In this document: positions 10,858 through 21,641 of the stretch, piece by piece
Layout of the letters: the number at the start of each line of letters is the position of its first letter
Numbering within the stretch: position 1 is the stretch's first letter
Source: Cephalotus follicularis
Taxonomy: Eukaryota; Streptophyta; Magnoliopsida; Oxalidales; Cephalotaceae
Direction: 5' to 3'
Assembly: GCA_001972305.1 (NCBI GenBank)
Contig: BDDD01001802.1
Span: 131,554-195,553, forward strand
Length of the DNA stretch: 64,000 nucleotides
Notes under the pieces: model-generated
What the model was told of the DNA's origin: nothing
The model's database searches: none
What the model saw: only the letters and a program-made list of their open reading frames with translations
Translations under genes and position numbers: made by a program

Positions 10858-12419
10858 TGTCACACCCCGTTATTCCGATACATTTCGACAACATAGGTGA
10901 TGATATCAGGAATAAGTAAATAATCCAGCATTCCAAATAACAATTCAAAAAAAAACCATAGCGGAAGCATTCCATAAACCGGGTTATAAAATAAAGTCAT
11001 CAACACGCAGCCCATACTACGTGCATGTACAATACCAGCAATTATCGTTATACATAAGGAAAGTAAAACAACCACACGGAGTGCGAATCGTTCATTACAA
11101 AATAAATACAACATAAGAATAACAACCTTAACTGAAATAGCAACTCTCCAAAAGCTTCAACAGCACTTCCCGTACGTCTTCGCTGAACCTGAAATTGTAG
11201 GGGGTTAGCCGTTGTCCTCACTTGGCTAAGTAGGAAGATAGTGCATGATAATTGAATCTATAGATGCAACATGTATGACATTTTATATATAAAATAGCAT
11301 TTTTAAATATTCCAATATATAAGCAATTGTGCCAAGTGGCCATAGACAGTACAATGCAAGAATACCGCATAAGGGTAAAATCAATCAATACAGTAGTTTG
11401 GGTGTTACATGTCGCTAACTCCTAGCACCAACTGTGCACCACCTATCTATCACCCTTCACTCCGAAGATGATAGATCAGGTTAGTTACTACCGGCATTAG
11501 CGGGCAGTTTAACAGTCAAGATCTGCATTGCAGACAATTTGGCTGGATACTCTAGCCAACTCCTGGCACATAGGACCACCTCCGTAGCAAGTGATGTCTC
11601 CTATCACTCGACTAACGGCAATAACATAGACAATCAATTCAGTAGTAATATTACATATATCCATAGTATGCAATATAAAAGTTGTTTTCTTTAGAAACAT
11701 TTAACAACTCAGTAATCGTACATCTCATAGGAGGAAAACGATATGCAGTCCAGTAACAGTACCTCTCATAGAAGGGAAAAACAGTAATCATTAGGTTTCA
11801 TTTGAAAATGATCGTTGAAATCATTAATTGTGCGTATAGCACTTAGTTGGTTCAATCCTTTGAAAGTAATGGAACAATAATGTTAATGAACACTCAACTA
11901 GTATGTACAAAATTGTAAAAGTAACATATACAACAAATTAATAAGGCACAATAGCAATTAGAGGATTCAATAAAGTCATTAGCATACAATAGTCATTCTT
12001 GCACAACTTCCACAAGAAGTGCATACGTTGTTTAATTTTTGAAATGTAATTATAAAAGACCAGGACTGACTGTTACAGTCATCCCATATGGAGGCAAGGT
12101 TAATTACATTCAATTTAATGCCTAAACAGAACCTATAACAGACTTTTATCCCAGGAAAGTCGACTGTTCCCAAGAACAATCGGCTGTTTTGATTGAGTAG
12201 TCGGATGTTTGTTCTTAACAGTCGACTGGTTCAATTGAGGTTTCGACTGCCATGAAGAACAATTGACTGCTTTGCCGATAAATTGGAAGGCAGTAGCAGG
12301 GTATGTATAATCCATATCCAAATAATAACACAAAAAACACATGCAATCAAACAGAAAATTAACCATACATGATATGCATATTGTATATTCAAAAACACGT
12401 AATTACCCCTACCTTATAC
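10858..12419 (-). mobile_element. Truncated 3' LTR of element C
   Basis: Aligns with 16930-18479 from TGTCACACCCCGTTATTCC up to CCTACCTTATAC. At 12420 it changes abruptly to integrase coding sequence, so the LTR start, the PPT and the chromodomain end are missing. It holds hairpin TTAGCC-N13-GGCTAA at 11205-11229 and the palindrome array. No gene is present. Confidence 0.88.
12157..12269. repeat. 21-bp-phased palindrome array, 3' LTR of C
   Basis: Copies start at 12157, 12177, 12198, 12219, 12240 and 12260 (steps 20, 21, 21, 21, 20). The sister LTR (18228-18320) has one unit fewer, a difference of one 21-bp step. Confidence 0.85.
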
Positions 12420-12423
12420 AATA

Positions 12424-13749
12424 TCAAAGGTCGTAGCTCAATATGTGAGATGGGTCAGGTACGTATTTCCGTAACATAGAGACATGAAATACGTTATGCA
12501 CATCAGACAAACTAGGCGATAGTGCAATCTGATATGCCAAATCCCCCACTCTTTCCAGGATTGCATAAGGTCCAATATACCTTGGAGCCAACTTACCCTT
12601 GAGGCCAAAATGGTGTATCCCTTTTGAATGCGAGATCTTCAGGAAAACATGATCCCCCTTCTCGAATTCTAGCTTTCTCCTCTTGCTATCGGTGTAACTC
12701 TTCTTCCAACTTTGTGCAGCTAGCAGCCTCTTCTTGATTATTTCTACTTTATCAGTAGTCTCTTGTACCAAGTCCAGTCCCAGCACTTGTCTCTCACCTA
12801 CCTCATCCCAGCAGATTGGCGATCTGTATTTTCTCCCATACAATGCTTCATAGGGAGCCATTACAATGTTGGTGTGAAATCTGATGCTGTAGGAGAACTC
12901 AATCAGTGCCAGATGATCCTCCCAACTCCCAGCAAAATCAATCATGCAAGCCCATAGCATATCGTCCAGAGTCTAAATGGTACGCCCCGACTGTCCGTCG
13001 ATCTATGGGTGGAATGCAGTGCTAAAGTTCAAGGTTGTTCCCATTGCTGCTTGGAACTTCTTCCAGAACCTTGAAGTAAATCTAGCATCTCGGTCACAGA
13101 CAATACTGACTGGCACCCCATGCAATCTCACTATCTCCCGGATATACAATCGAGCAAGATTCTCGATAGAATACGTCATGTTCATTGGAAGAAAGTGAGC
13201 AGACTTAGTAAGTCTGTCCACTGCTACCCACACTGCTTCATGCTGATTTCGTGACCTCGGTAATCCCGATATGAAGTCCATGGTCACATGCTCCCACTTC
13301 CACTCAACCACTGGTAACGATTGTAGCAGTCCCGCGGGTTTCTGATGTTCAGCCTTCACTCTCTGACAGGTCAAACATCTTGCTACGAATTCGGCAATCT
13401 CTCTTTTCATGCCACTCCACCAGTAGTCTCTTTTCAGGTCGTGCCACATATTGGAACTTCCCGGGTGAACACTGTATTTTGACTTGTGAGCTTGTTGCAG
13501 TAGTTCATTCTTGATGCTCTCATCATCCGGAACACATATCATTCCTCGGAACCTTAGTATGCCATCAGTATGAATGGAGAATTCAGAATCAGTGTCTAGG
13601 ATCTCACGAATACTCCATAACTCAGTGTCACTTACTGAGCCATCAGAATACGTTCCAAAAATTCTGGTTGTGCTCTCAGATTTGCCACAATAACTCCAAG
13701 GGAAACCATGAATGGATTCCATCTCTGAAATTCCTCCAATAGCTTCCAT
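12424..13749 (-). pseudogene. Element C integrase (truncated before chromodomain)
   Basis: Two minus-strand frames, 13749-13003 and 12960-12424, encode a gypsy integrase. They contain the HHCC zinc domain (HPGSSNMWHDLKRDYWW, CLTCQRVKAEHQ), the catalytic core with Asp in MDFISGLP and CDRDARFTSRF, and the downstream end (APYEALYGRKYRSPICWDEVGE, LAPRYIGPYAILERVGDLAY). Two stops fall between the frames at 12960-13003, both where relatives have Gln (HPQTDG, SIQTL), as from C-to-T change. The protein breaks off after DPSHILSYDL, where element I continues for about 55 residues into its chromodomain-like tail. Confidence 0.87.
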
Positions 13750-14885
13750 TGTGAAACCATTGCTCCGGCAATCATAGCTTTGCGACTCAGCAAATCTGCC
13801 ACTACATTCGCCTTTCCCGGGTGGTATTGAATGTTGCAGTTGTAGTCATTAAAGAATTCCACCCATCGTCTCTGTCTCATGCTGAGCTCCTTCTGGGAAA
13901 ATAAATACATTAAACTTTTATGGTCAGTAAAGATCTCAAATTGAGCACCATAGAGGTAGTGCCTCCATTTCTGTAAAGCAAACACTATGGATGCCAACTC
14001 AAGATCGTGTACGGGATAATTTTCTTCATACGGCTTTAATTTCCTTGACCCGTATGCAATCACCCTACCATGTTGCATAAGAACGCATCCCAAACCTTTC
14101 CCAGAGGCATCAGTACAGACAGTGAAACCCTCATTACCTTCCGGTAATGCCAACACTGGAGCCGAAATCAACCGACTCTTCAACTCTTGGAAACTTGCCT
14201 CACAAGCATCATCCCACACAAAACTTGACTTCTTCTGAGTCAACTGTGTCAACGGTGTGGCAAGCTTCGAAAACCCTTTGATGAACCCTCGGTAGTAGCC
14301 AGCCAATCCCAAGAAACTACGAACCTCAGTAACGTTCCTCGGTTGGACCCAATCAATGATACTTTCTATCTTTGAAGGATCCACTGACAATCCTTCACTC
14401 GACACTATGTGACCTAGGAAAGTCACATGATCCAATATAAATTCACACTTGCTACATTTGGGGTATAGCTGTTCCTTCCGTAGTGTCTGCAATACAATTC
14501 TCAAGTGTTGCATGTGTTCCTCAATGCTCTTCGAATAAATCAGGATGTCGTCTAGGAATATGACGACAAACTGGTCAAGATAGGGTTGGAACACTTTGCT
14601 CATCAGACACATAAAGGATGCAGGAGCATTTGTCAAACCAAACGGCAATATCAGAAATTTGTAATGCCCATATCTGGTTCGAAATGCGGTCTTCTCCATA
14701 TCGCCTTCTCTGATCCTCAACTGATGATAACCTGTTCTCAGGTCAAGTTTGGACAATACAGTTGAGCCTTGCAATTGGTCAAACAACTCCTCAATATGTG
14801 GCAGTGGATACTTGTTCTGCACAGTTACCTGATTTAGCAGCCTATAATCGATGCATAGTCGCATTGATCCATCCTTCTTTTTCAC
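13632..14885 (-). pseudogene. Element C reverse transcriptase and RNase H
   Basis: A 417-residue open frame on the minus strand. RT motifs: [34 protein letters not shown], and the catalytic FLDDILIYS (FxDD box), followed by [15 protein letters not shown]. RNase H follows: [10 protein letters not shown] (Asp), [10 protein letters not shown] (Glu), FTDHKSL (Asp) and [10 protein letters not shown] (Asp), so all four catalytic residues are present. The N-terminal end of RT is in another frame (14882-15625), and the C-terminal end shifts into the integrase frame near 13740. Apart from those two frameshifts the domain looks intact. Confidence 0.88.
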
Positions 14886-15625
14886 AACAGAAACGGTGCT
14901 CCCCAGGGTGATACACTCGGCCTGATGAAGCCCTTATCAAAGTAATCCTGCAATTGAATCTTCAACTTCTTCAATTCAGTAGGAGCCATTTGGTACGGTG
15001 CTTTGGATATAGGAGCAGTTCCAGGCAACAGCTCAATACTGAACTCTATATCTCTCTCCGGTGGCAATGAAGTGAGATCATCTGGAAATACATCAGGAAA
15101 TTCACATACAATAGGAACTTGTTCAATACTAGGCGTACCTTTCGTATGATCAAGCACATACGCCGAATAGCCTTCACATCCTTGCTTGAGATACTTCTGT
15201 GCTCGAGTATACGAAATAATCGGAGCAGAAACATTCTTCTCCCCAATAAACTTGCACTCAGTCCCATCTTGAAGGTAAAAAGTCATCATCTTATTGTAGC
15301 AATCAACACAAGCATGATGAGTATATAACCAGTCCATCCCCAAGATTACATCAAAATCCTGGATAGGTAATACTATCAAGTCAGCAGATAACTGAATCAT
15401 AGCTACCATGATATCACAACCTTTCATTATAGTGTCAGATAGAAGACAAGTACCCACAGGAGTACTCACCTCCAATACATACGGTAATCTAGAAGTAATA
15501 CCATGAAAATTGTGTGCAAATTCAGATGCAATGAATGAATGTGTCGCACCAGGGTCAATCAGTACATGAGCTAGTATGCCAGATATATAAATAATACCTC
15601 CCACAACAGTAGTAGATTCTGGCAC
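14882..15625 (-). pseudogene. Element C protease and RT N-terminus
   Basis: A 247-residue minus-strand frame. It opens with MPESTTVVGGIIYI and reaches LIDPGATHSFIASEF at 15556, the aspartic protease active site; the triad is D-P-G rather than D-S-G. ILGMDWL is the second protease signature. The linker and the start of RT follow ([50 protein letters not shown]). The frame ends at 14882 where RT continues one base out of phase, so a single frameshift separates it from the 14885 frame. Confidence 0.85.
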
Positions 15626-16825
15626 ATCATCTCAAGATAAGGTGTAGACCCTACCTTTAATAATTCGCTTTCCGGTATCCTTCCGCGGTTGAGCAGCCGC
15701 TACACTACCACTTGCACTGGCACTTCCCTGTTGGCCGTGTGCTTGATCCCTCATCATTAGACAACTGTTCAGCATATGTTCTTGTGAACCACACCTCAAG
15801 CATTTCCCCATATTTTTCTAGCACTCAGTCTCATCATGATTCTGACGACCACAAAAAGCACATCCACGTGAATTCTGTTGACCGCTTTGGTTAGGAGTCC
15901 TTGATCGTGAATTTCTGCGTCGAGAACCTCCTTGACCTTTGTTGTCAGACTTTGTTGACTTAGCAGGATTACTACTCTCTTGCCCCTGTGATTGCGCGGC
16001 CCTCGATTGATTAGTACGAGACCGCTCTGCTCTCCTTTCATTCGCATCTGCTTCCAGAATCATCACCCTTTCAGCAATATTTACAAAAGAGGTTAGCTGT
16101 AACATTAACAGTTTAGATCTGATGTCAGGTCAAAGGCCTTTCAGAAACCTTTGGATCATTCACGATTCACCCTCCACAAGATAAGGTGTATGTCTTGCCA
16201 GCTCCACAAATCTAGTCTGGTACTGAGCTACCGTCATGTCTCCTTGACGTAACTCCATCAGTACAGTCTCCCTCCGGTCACGTTCTATCTGTGGTACATA
16301 AGTTGCAAGGAACTCAGACTGAAATCTGTCCCAAGTCCTGTCAAGTCCACGAGATTCCCACTTTGCATCAGTCCTTTCCCACCAATCGGTACCCTAGCCC
16401 CATAAGCAGTATACAGCAAAGTTGAGTTTATGCTCATCAGTACATTAAAGGGCAGCAAATATTTTCTCCAAATCTTTAATCCACTACTCGAAAACAGTAG
16501 CATTCAGCTCACCATTGAATGTCGGAGGATTCTATCTCATGAACCGATCCAGATCACTGCCAAATCCTCCTTTATGACAAGCTTCATGAGCCTGGTAATA
16601 GGCCAGGTTAGCCTCGTACATTTACCGAATCTCTTCCATGTTCGCCACATTAGCCTGCATCTGTTGTTGAAAGAGGTCATCCATGCAGTCAAAGTTACTC
16701 CTCTCGTCATGCTCTGGAGGAACATTCACTCCTTCATTCGCTGGTGGATCATCTTTGTGCACTGGCGGTGCATTGACTCCTTCGTCGGTTCTACACCTTC
16801 CTCTTCTACCTCTTCGTAGATCCAT
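15626..16825 (-). pseudogene. gag: Element C gag
   Basis: The likely start is the ATG at 16825-16823 (MDLRRGRRGR), which matches MDRRRIS of element I. The N-terminal part reads DDLFQQQMQANVANMEEIR. The middle is split between frames by several breaks. The C-terminal part, open at 16105-15818, is basic and Gln/Ser-rich and carries zinc knuckle CAFCGRQNHDETEC; a second knuckle CLRCGSQEHMLNSC follows after a stop, near 15790. The protease frame starts just downstream at 15625. Function: capsid and nucleocapsid. Confidence 0.8.
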
Positions 16826-16914
16826 TCGGTTTCCTATATGGAATGACATAATCATTAGGAAACAATTTCACTTAATTTCCGAGAAACTTATCCGAGCTAG
16901 CATATATGGAATAT

Positions 16915-16926
16915 GCTCTGATACCA
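16915..16926 (-). promoter_or_regulatory. Primer binding site of C (tRNA-Met)
   Basis: GCTCTGATACCA on the plus strand is TGGTATCAGAGC on the minus strand, an exact initiator tRNA-Met PBS three bases from the LTR edge at 16930. Confidence 0.9.
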
Positions 16927-18227
16927 TGCTGTCACACCCCGTTATTCCAATACATTTTGACAACATATGTGGTGATATCAGGAATAAGTAAATAATCTAG
17001 CATTCCAAATAACAATTCAAAAAAAAAACCATAGCGGAAGTATTCCATAAATCTGATTATGAAATAAAGTCTTCTACACGCAGCCCATACTACGTGCATG
17101 TACAATACCAGCAATTATCCTTATACATAAGGAAAGTAAAGCAACCACACGGAGTGCGAATCGTTCCTTACAAAATAAATACAACATAAGAATAACAACC
17201 TTAACAGAAATAGCAACTCTCCAAAAGCTTCAACAGCACTTCCCGTGCGTCTTCGCTTAATATGAAATTTTAGGGGGTTAGCCGTTGTCCTCACTTGGCT
17301 AAGTAGGAAGATAATGCATGATAATTGAATCTATAGATGCAACATGTATGACGTTTTATATATAAAATAGCATTTTTAAATATTCCAATATATAAGCAAT
17401 CATGCCAAGTGGCCATAGACAGTACAATGCAAGAATACCGCACAAGGGTACAATCAATCAATACAGTAGTTTGGGTGTCACATGTCGCTAACTCCTAGCA
17501 CCAACTGTGCACCACCTATCTATCACCCTTCACTCCGAAGATGATAGATCAAGTCAGTTAATACCAGCATTAGCAGGCAGTTTAATAGTCAAAATATGCA
17601 TTGCAGACAGTTTGGGTGGATACTCTAGCCAACTCCTGGCACATCGGACCACCTCCGTAGCATTGATGTCTCCTATCACTAGACGAATGGCAATAACATA
17701 GACATTCAATTCAGTAGTAATATTACATATATCAATAGTATGCAATATAAAAGTTGTTTTCTTAGAAACATTTAACAATTCAGTAGTCGTACATCTCATA
17801 GAAGGAAAACAATATTCAGTCCAGTAAAAGAACCTCTCATAGGAGGGAAAAATAGTAATCATTCGGTTTCATTTGAAAATGATCGTTGAAATCATTAATT
17901 GTGCGTATAGCACTTAGTTGTTTCAATCCTTTGAAAGTAATGGAACAGTAGTGTTAATGAACACTCAACTAGTATGTACAAAATTGTAACAGTAGCATAT
18001 ACAACAGATTAATAAGGCACAATAGCAATTCGAGGATTCAATAAAGTCATTAGCATACCATAGTCATTCTTGCACAACTTCCACAAGAAGTGCATACGTT
18101 GTTTAATTTCTGAAATGTAATTATACAAGGCCAGGACTAACTGTTACAGTCATCCTATATGGAGGCCAGGTTAATTACATTTAATTTAATGACTAAACAG
18201 AACCTATATCAGAATTTTATCCCAGGA

Positions 18228-18320
18228 CAGTCGGCTGTTTTGGCTGAGTAGTCGGCTGTTTGCTATTAACAGTCGACTGGTTCGATTGAGAAGTCGACTG
18301 CCATGAAGAACAGTCGACTG
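18228..18320. repeat. 21-bp-phased palindrome array, 5' LTR of C (distal)
   Basis: Copies start at 18228, 18249, 18270, 18291 and 18311 (steps 21, 21, 21, 20). Three contain exact AGTCGACTG. The cluster is about 1.25-1.35 kb from the LTR start. Confidence 0.85.
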
Positions 18321-19320
18321 CTTTGCCCAGAAATTGGCAGGCAGTAGCAGGGTATGTATATTCCATGTCCAAATACTAACTCAATCAACACATGCAATCA
18401 AACAGAAAATTAACCATACATGATATGCATATTGTATATTCAAAAACACGTCATTACCCCTACCTTATACGCTATCCCGAAATCAATTTGGATTGATTTC
18501 TCTCTTTAGTGTCCAAAGTTCTTTCTCCAACTTAATCTTCCAATCTCAACAGAAATGATCTATACCATTGCATGTTGGAAGGTTCAGACATTTAACCAGT
18601 ACATTTAACTAATTACCTAGTCAATTACCAGTTCCAACAGTAGCTTATCAATCATTTACCAAGCCTCCAATTTTACCCTTTACAACTTCCCTTTGAACCC
18701 TTTACCAATTGTATTTCAATTCCAGATTCATTAACCTTAATCATGTTAACAGACGATGTATATATAGTGGAATCAGTATACAAATACCTATTGACAACTA
18801 TAACAACGACTATAATTTGAATTAGAGGCTTATCAACAATTCCTTAAGCTTCACTTCCACATTATGGACAGAAGACATGTAAGCCGTATGTGCTACTGGT
18901 AGCCTACAACTTCAACCATAATCCCAAATTTGGAAGCTTACCAGGAATCAAGCTTCAACTCCTTCTTCGAGCTCCAATCCTTCAACATGCAAGCTCCATG
19001 ATAATCTTCCTCTCCTTTAGTGTTTTCTAGCAACCAAACCCTCAGGCAGTCTCTGTTTATAAGGAAATTAACACTCCAATCCCGTTTCATTCTTTAACTC
19101 TGTCATTTAACATTTTCTCCCTTTTCTCTCTCACATGCATAACTTCCTCTCACTTTACTTCTTTTAATTCTTATGTTTGCAGGTTAGCAGGTCTGTAGAG
19201 CACATGCAGGGCACTCCTCTTGCATGTTATGGCAGCTGTTGTCTCGCATGACACCTGTCCATCATGGACTTCCCTTGGCTATGTCTCACATGCATGCATA
19301 GACCCCTGTTCTGTACATTC

Positions 19321-19427
19321 CAGTCGGCTGTATTCACTTGGCAGTCGACTGTCCACTCCACGCATCAGACAGTCGGCTGTTCCTCCATAAACTAGGTAGT
19401 CGACTGTTACCTTGTGACAGTCGGCTG
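19321..19427. repeat. 21-bp-phased palindrome array, 5' LTR of C (proximal)
   Basis: Copies start at 19321, 19342, 19370, 19397 and 19418 (steps 21, 28, 27, 21). The offset from the LTR start is about 150-255 bp. Confidence 0.83.
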
Positions 19428-19575
19428 TAATTGCCTATTTTGGTTGCTTAAGTTTGCTCCCTCAATTAAATTCACAACCACAATTCATATAACAATTGGA
19501 CATTAAAATTCAAGAAAGTGCATATTTTATTCATCAAGAGTACAATATAAACGAATTGAAATTGCGGTTATTACA

Positions 19576-19938
19576 AGTTTCTCTGTATAACTCGCGGAGA
19601 TGTAAGAGAATTTCCGTTGAGTCTCGCATCGATTCATGCTGGACTTGCAGGGCATTTCTCATCGATACCATTAGGTAGCTTCTGACTTTCTTTTCATCAG
19701 CCACCCATTTCTTATAAATGGCATGATCTTTGGTTGAGGCATCTTCAGCAGGCAGTGCTGGCATAGGGGCCTCTAAGACATAATTGATGTCCTCAGAATT
19801 CAAAACTATTTTGACATTCCAAAGCCAGCCCACATAATTTGGACCTGTCAACTGATTTCTCTCAAGAATTACAGTGAGGGGGTTTGTCACTGTGATTTCT
19901 GCACATATAAAATAAAGACAATATTCAAATAAATTCAA
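19576..19938 (-). pseudogene. gag: Copia element B gag, N-terminal part
   Basis: The minus strand reads NPLTVILERNQLTGPNYVGW, the copia gag N-terminus (the 'L-GPNY-W' signature), followed by LPAEDASTKDHAIYKKWVAD and SMRDSTEILLHLRELY. The frame then meets element C at 19576. The true start is uncertain: the only upstream Met is followed by a segment (LFEYCLYFICAE) that does not look like gag and may be leader sequence. It joins the C-terminal half at 10857. Confidence 0.8.
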
Positions 19939-21625
19939 TTTAAATGTTTATAACCATAAATATTTGGTCTTTAATCTTTTAGGTCTTTTTCCTCTCAGGC
20001 TCCCACTGTTTTATGCGAATCCCATAACCCTCAAATATTATGGGAGGTGAGAAATAACAATCCAAATATCATGGATCTTATTTCCGAGTGGGGATCAATG
20101 TCCTACAACATATTAAATATAACCTCGATGGGGGCCAAAACGCTATACTGAATCTTGTAGTTAGGCAAACTCTTGCCAACCATACAATAGCATGATTCCC
20201 GATCATCTCTTTTGCCTCTAGTCTACATATGACCTTGACGGGGGCCAAAACTCCATATGCATTCTAGTCAAGTTTAACCTACAATCCAACACACAATGAA
20301 TAAATGAATGTGAATCTTGACGAGGGCCAAAACATTCACTTTCACAATTCATATGTATGTACATCTCATGTTCAACTCATATAGATGTCCCTAGAAAAGG
20401 CAAGCCTTGATGGGGACCAAAACACTTACAATTTCCAAAAGCATCTATACAAGTTGTAATGGCAGAAGGCAACGCCCGAACACTCTTTTGTGCCCGTTTC
20501 GCTGGAACTTGATATCATGGTATAATTGAGGATTAAAAATAAAAATATTATTATTTTAGCCAAGCCTTTATTAATCTCATTACAGGTAGATGGCATAATA
20601 TGGAGAGGCCGGTGGAACTAAGGGGGAGGCCGTTGGAACCTCAAGAGCAAAATTTAGACATGCATCACATACATACTATAATCTAATTGCAGGTTAAGGA
20701 CTTTTACTACTGCAACTTGTTTGACTCTCAAACAAGCTGCTGGTCTCATTCCTTGGTATGTTATTACAATCATACATTCGCTCCCATACATGCATGGGTC
20801 TTGTAATATCTTCGTTCTCCTCCAACTTCCTTCCGCTGCGATGGTCGTTCTTCAATTACATAAACCAACTATAAACTACAGAAACCTTAAAATAAATCAA
20901 GGGGAGTTACAAGGAGGTGAAGAAGAATTACAGATAAAAATAGGAGAGAGAAGAGAGACATGCAAGTCTCAAAATATTACAACCCGAAAAATATGAAAAA
21001 CAAAAACCATACATTCAACACTTGAATAAAATAAGACAAACTACGTCAAGTCCATAGCCATACCATCATGCATATTCAATCTCATTGAATCAACAATTAA
21101 ACTTCATAGATATAATTCTAAAAATATAGACAATTGATTGGGTAATTTGGAAAAACTCTTTTCCCGTAATAACACGCCAGAGCGTCGACGCTTCATTAGA
21201 AAGCGTCGACGTCCATACGTTAAGCGTCGACACTTAGTGCTGTTCTTTCGCGCTTGGCTACGAAAGCGTTGAAAACATTAGCGCCCAACGACATGAGCGT
21301 CGACGCTTCCTCAAGCGTGGACACTTTTTTCGAACGAAGGCGTAGTTTTTAATGCCATAAGCGTCAACGCTTTTATCAAAAGCGTCGGCACTTTAGTGTC
21401 TATGCGTCAAAGCTTTTCTCAAAGGCATCGATGCTTTACGCATCTTCGTATGATTCTGAAGTGGTATCGCGTGTTGATGTTGACGCTTTAGTCCAAAGCT
21501 TCAACGCTTTCGCGACTACACAAACCTCAAATTGCATCCCATGCTTCTGTCTCACGAATTAAACCCAAACAATTCAAGCATATCATCAACAAACATGTTT
21601 CTAAGTATATATATGCATCAAATCT
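19939..21625 (-). other. Untranslated leader of copia element B
   Basis: A non-coding leader of about 1.7 kb between PBS and gag on the minus strand. It contains four copies of a roughly 19-bp motif (CTTGACGGGGGCCAAAAC) near 20123, 20233, 20315 and 20405, an imperfect 21-bp tandem pair around 20605-20645 (GAGGCCGGTGGAAC / GAGGCCGTTGGAAC), and the palindrome array at 21184-21505. The open frame at 20721-20996 looks incidental. Confidence 0.7.
21184..21505. repeat. GCGTCGACGC palindrome array in copia leader
   Basis: TCGA-type cores preceded by AAGC or GC lie at 21184, 21205, 21226 (steps 21, 21), then 21299, 21317, 21363, 21384, 21406, 21427 (steps 21, 22, 21), and 21479, 21500 (21). This copia element therefore uses the CG-flanked version of the palindrome in its leader, with the same 21-bp step as the gypsy LTRs. 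Confidence 0.82.
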
Positions 21626-21638
21626 GGCTCTGATACCA
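21626..21638 (-). promoter_or_regulatory. Primer binding site of copia B
   Basis: GGCTCTGATACCA on the plus strand is TGGTATCAGAGCC on the minus strand, next to the LTR edge at 21642. An exact initiator tRNA-Met match. Confidence 0.88.
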
Positions 21639-21641
21639 ATT

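Larger units (their letters stand above)
10858..19575 (-). mobile_element. Element C: antisense Tekay-like chromovirus, 3' deleted
   Basis: Boundaries are TGTCACACCCC (10858) and GGTTATTACA (19575). The 5-bp TSD AGTTT lies at 10853-10857 and 19576-19580, and the interrupted copia gag reads through. Order on the minus strand: 5' LTR 16930-19575, PBS 16915-16926, gag, protease, RT, RNase H, integrase, truncated 3' LTR 10858-12419. The end of pol, the PPT and about 1.1 kb of the 3' LTR were deleted after insertion. The frame has few breaks, so it is one of the younger elements here. Confidence 0.92.
16930..19575 (-). mobile_element. 5' LTR of element C
   Basis: A complete 2.65-kb LTR from TGTCACACCCC to GGTTATTACA. 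It contains two palindrome arrays (18228-18320 and 19321-19427), hairpin 17278-17302 and the motif AAGGTAGGG on the minus strand near 18467-18478. The stretch 18480-19310 has no gene; it holds LTR sequence missing from the sister LTR. Confidence 0.9.
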
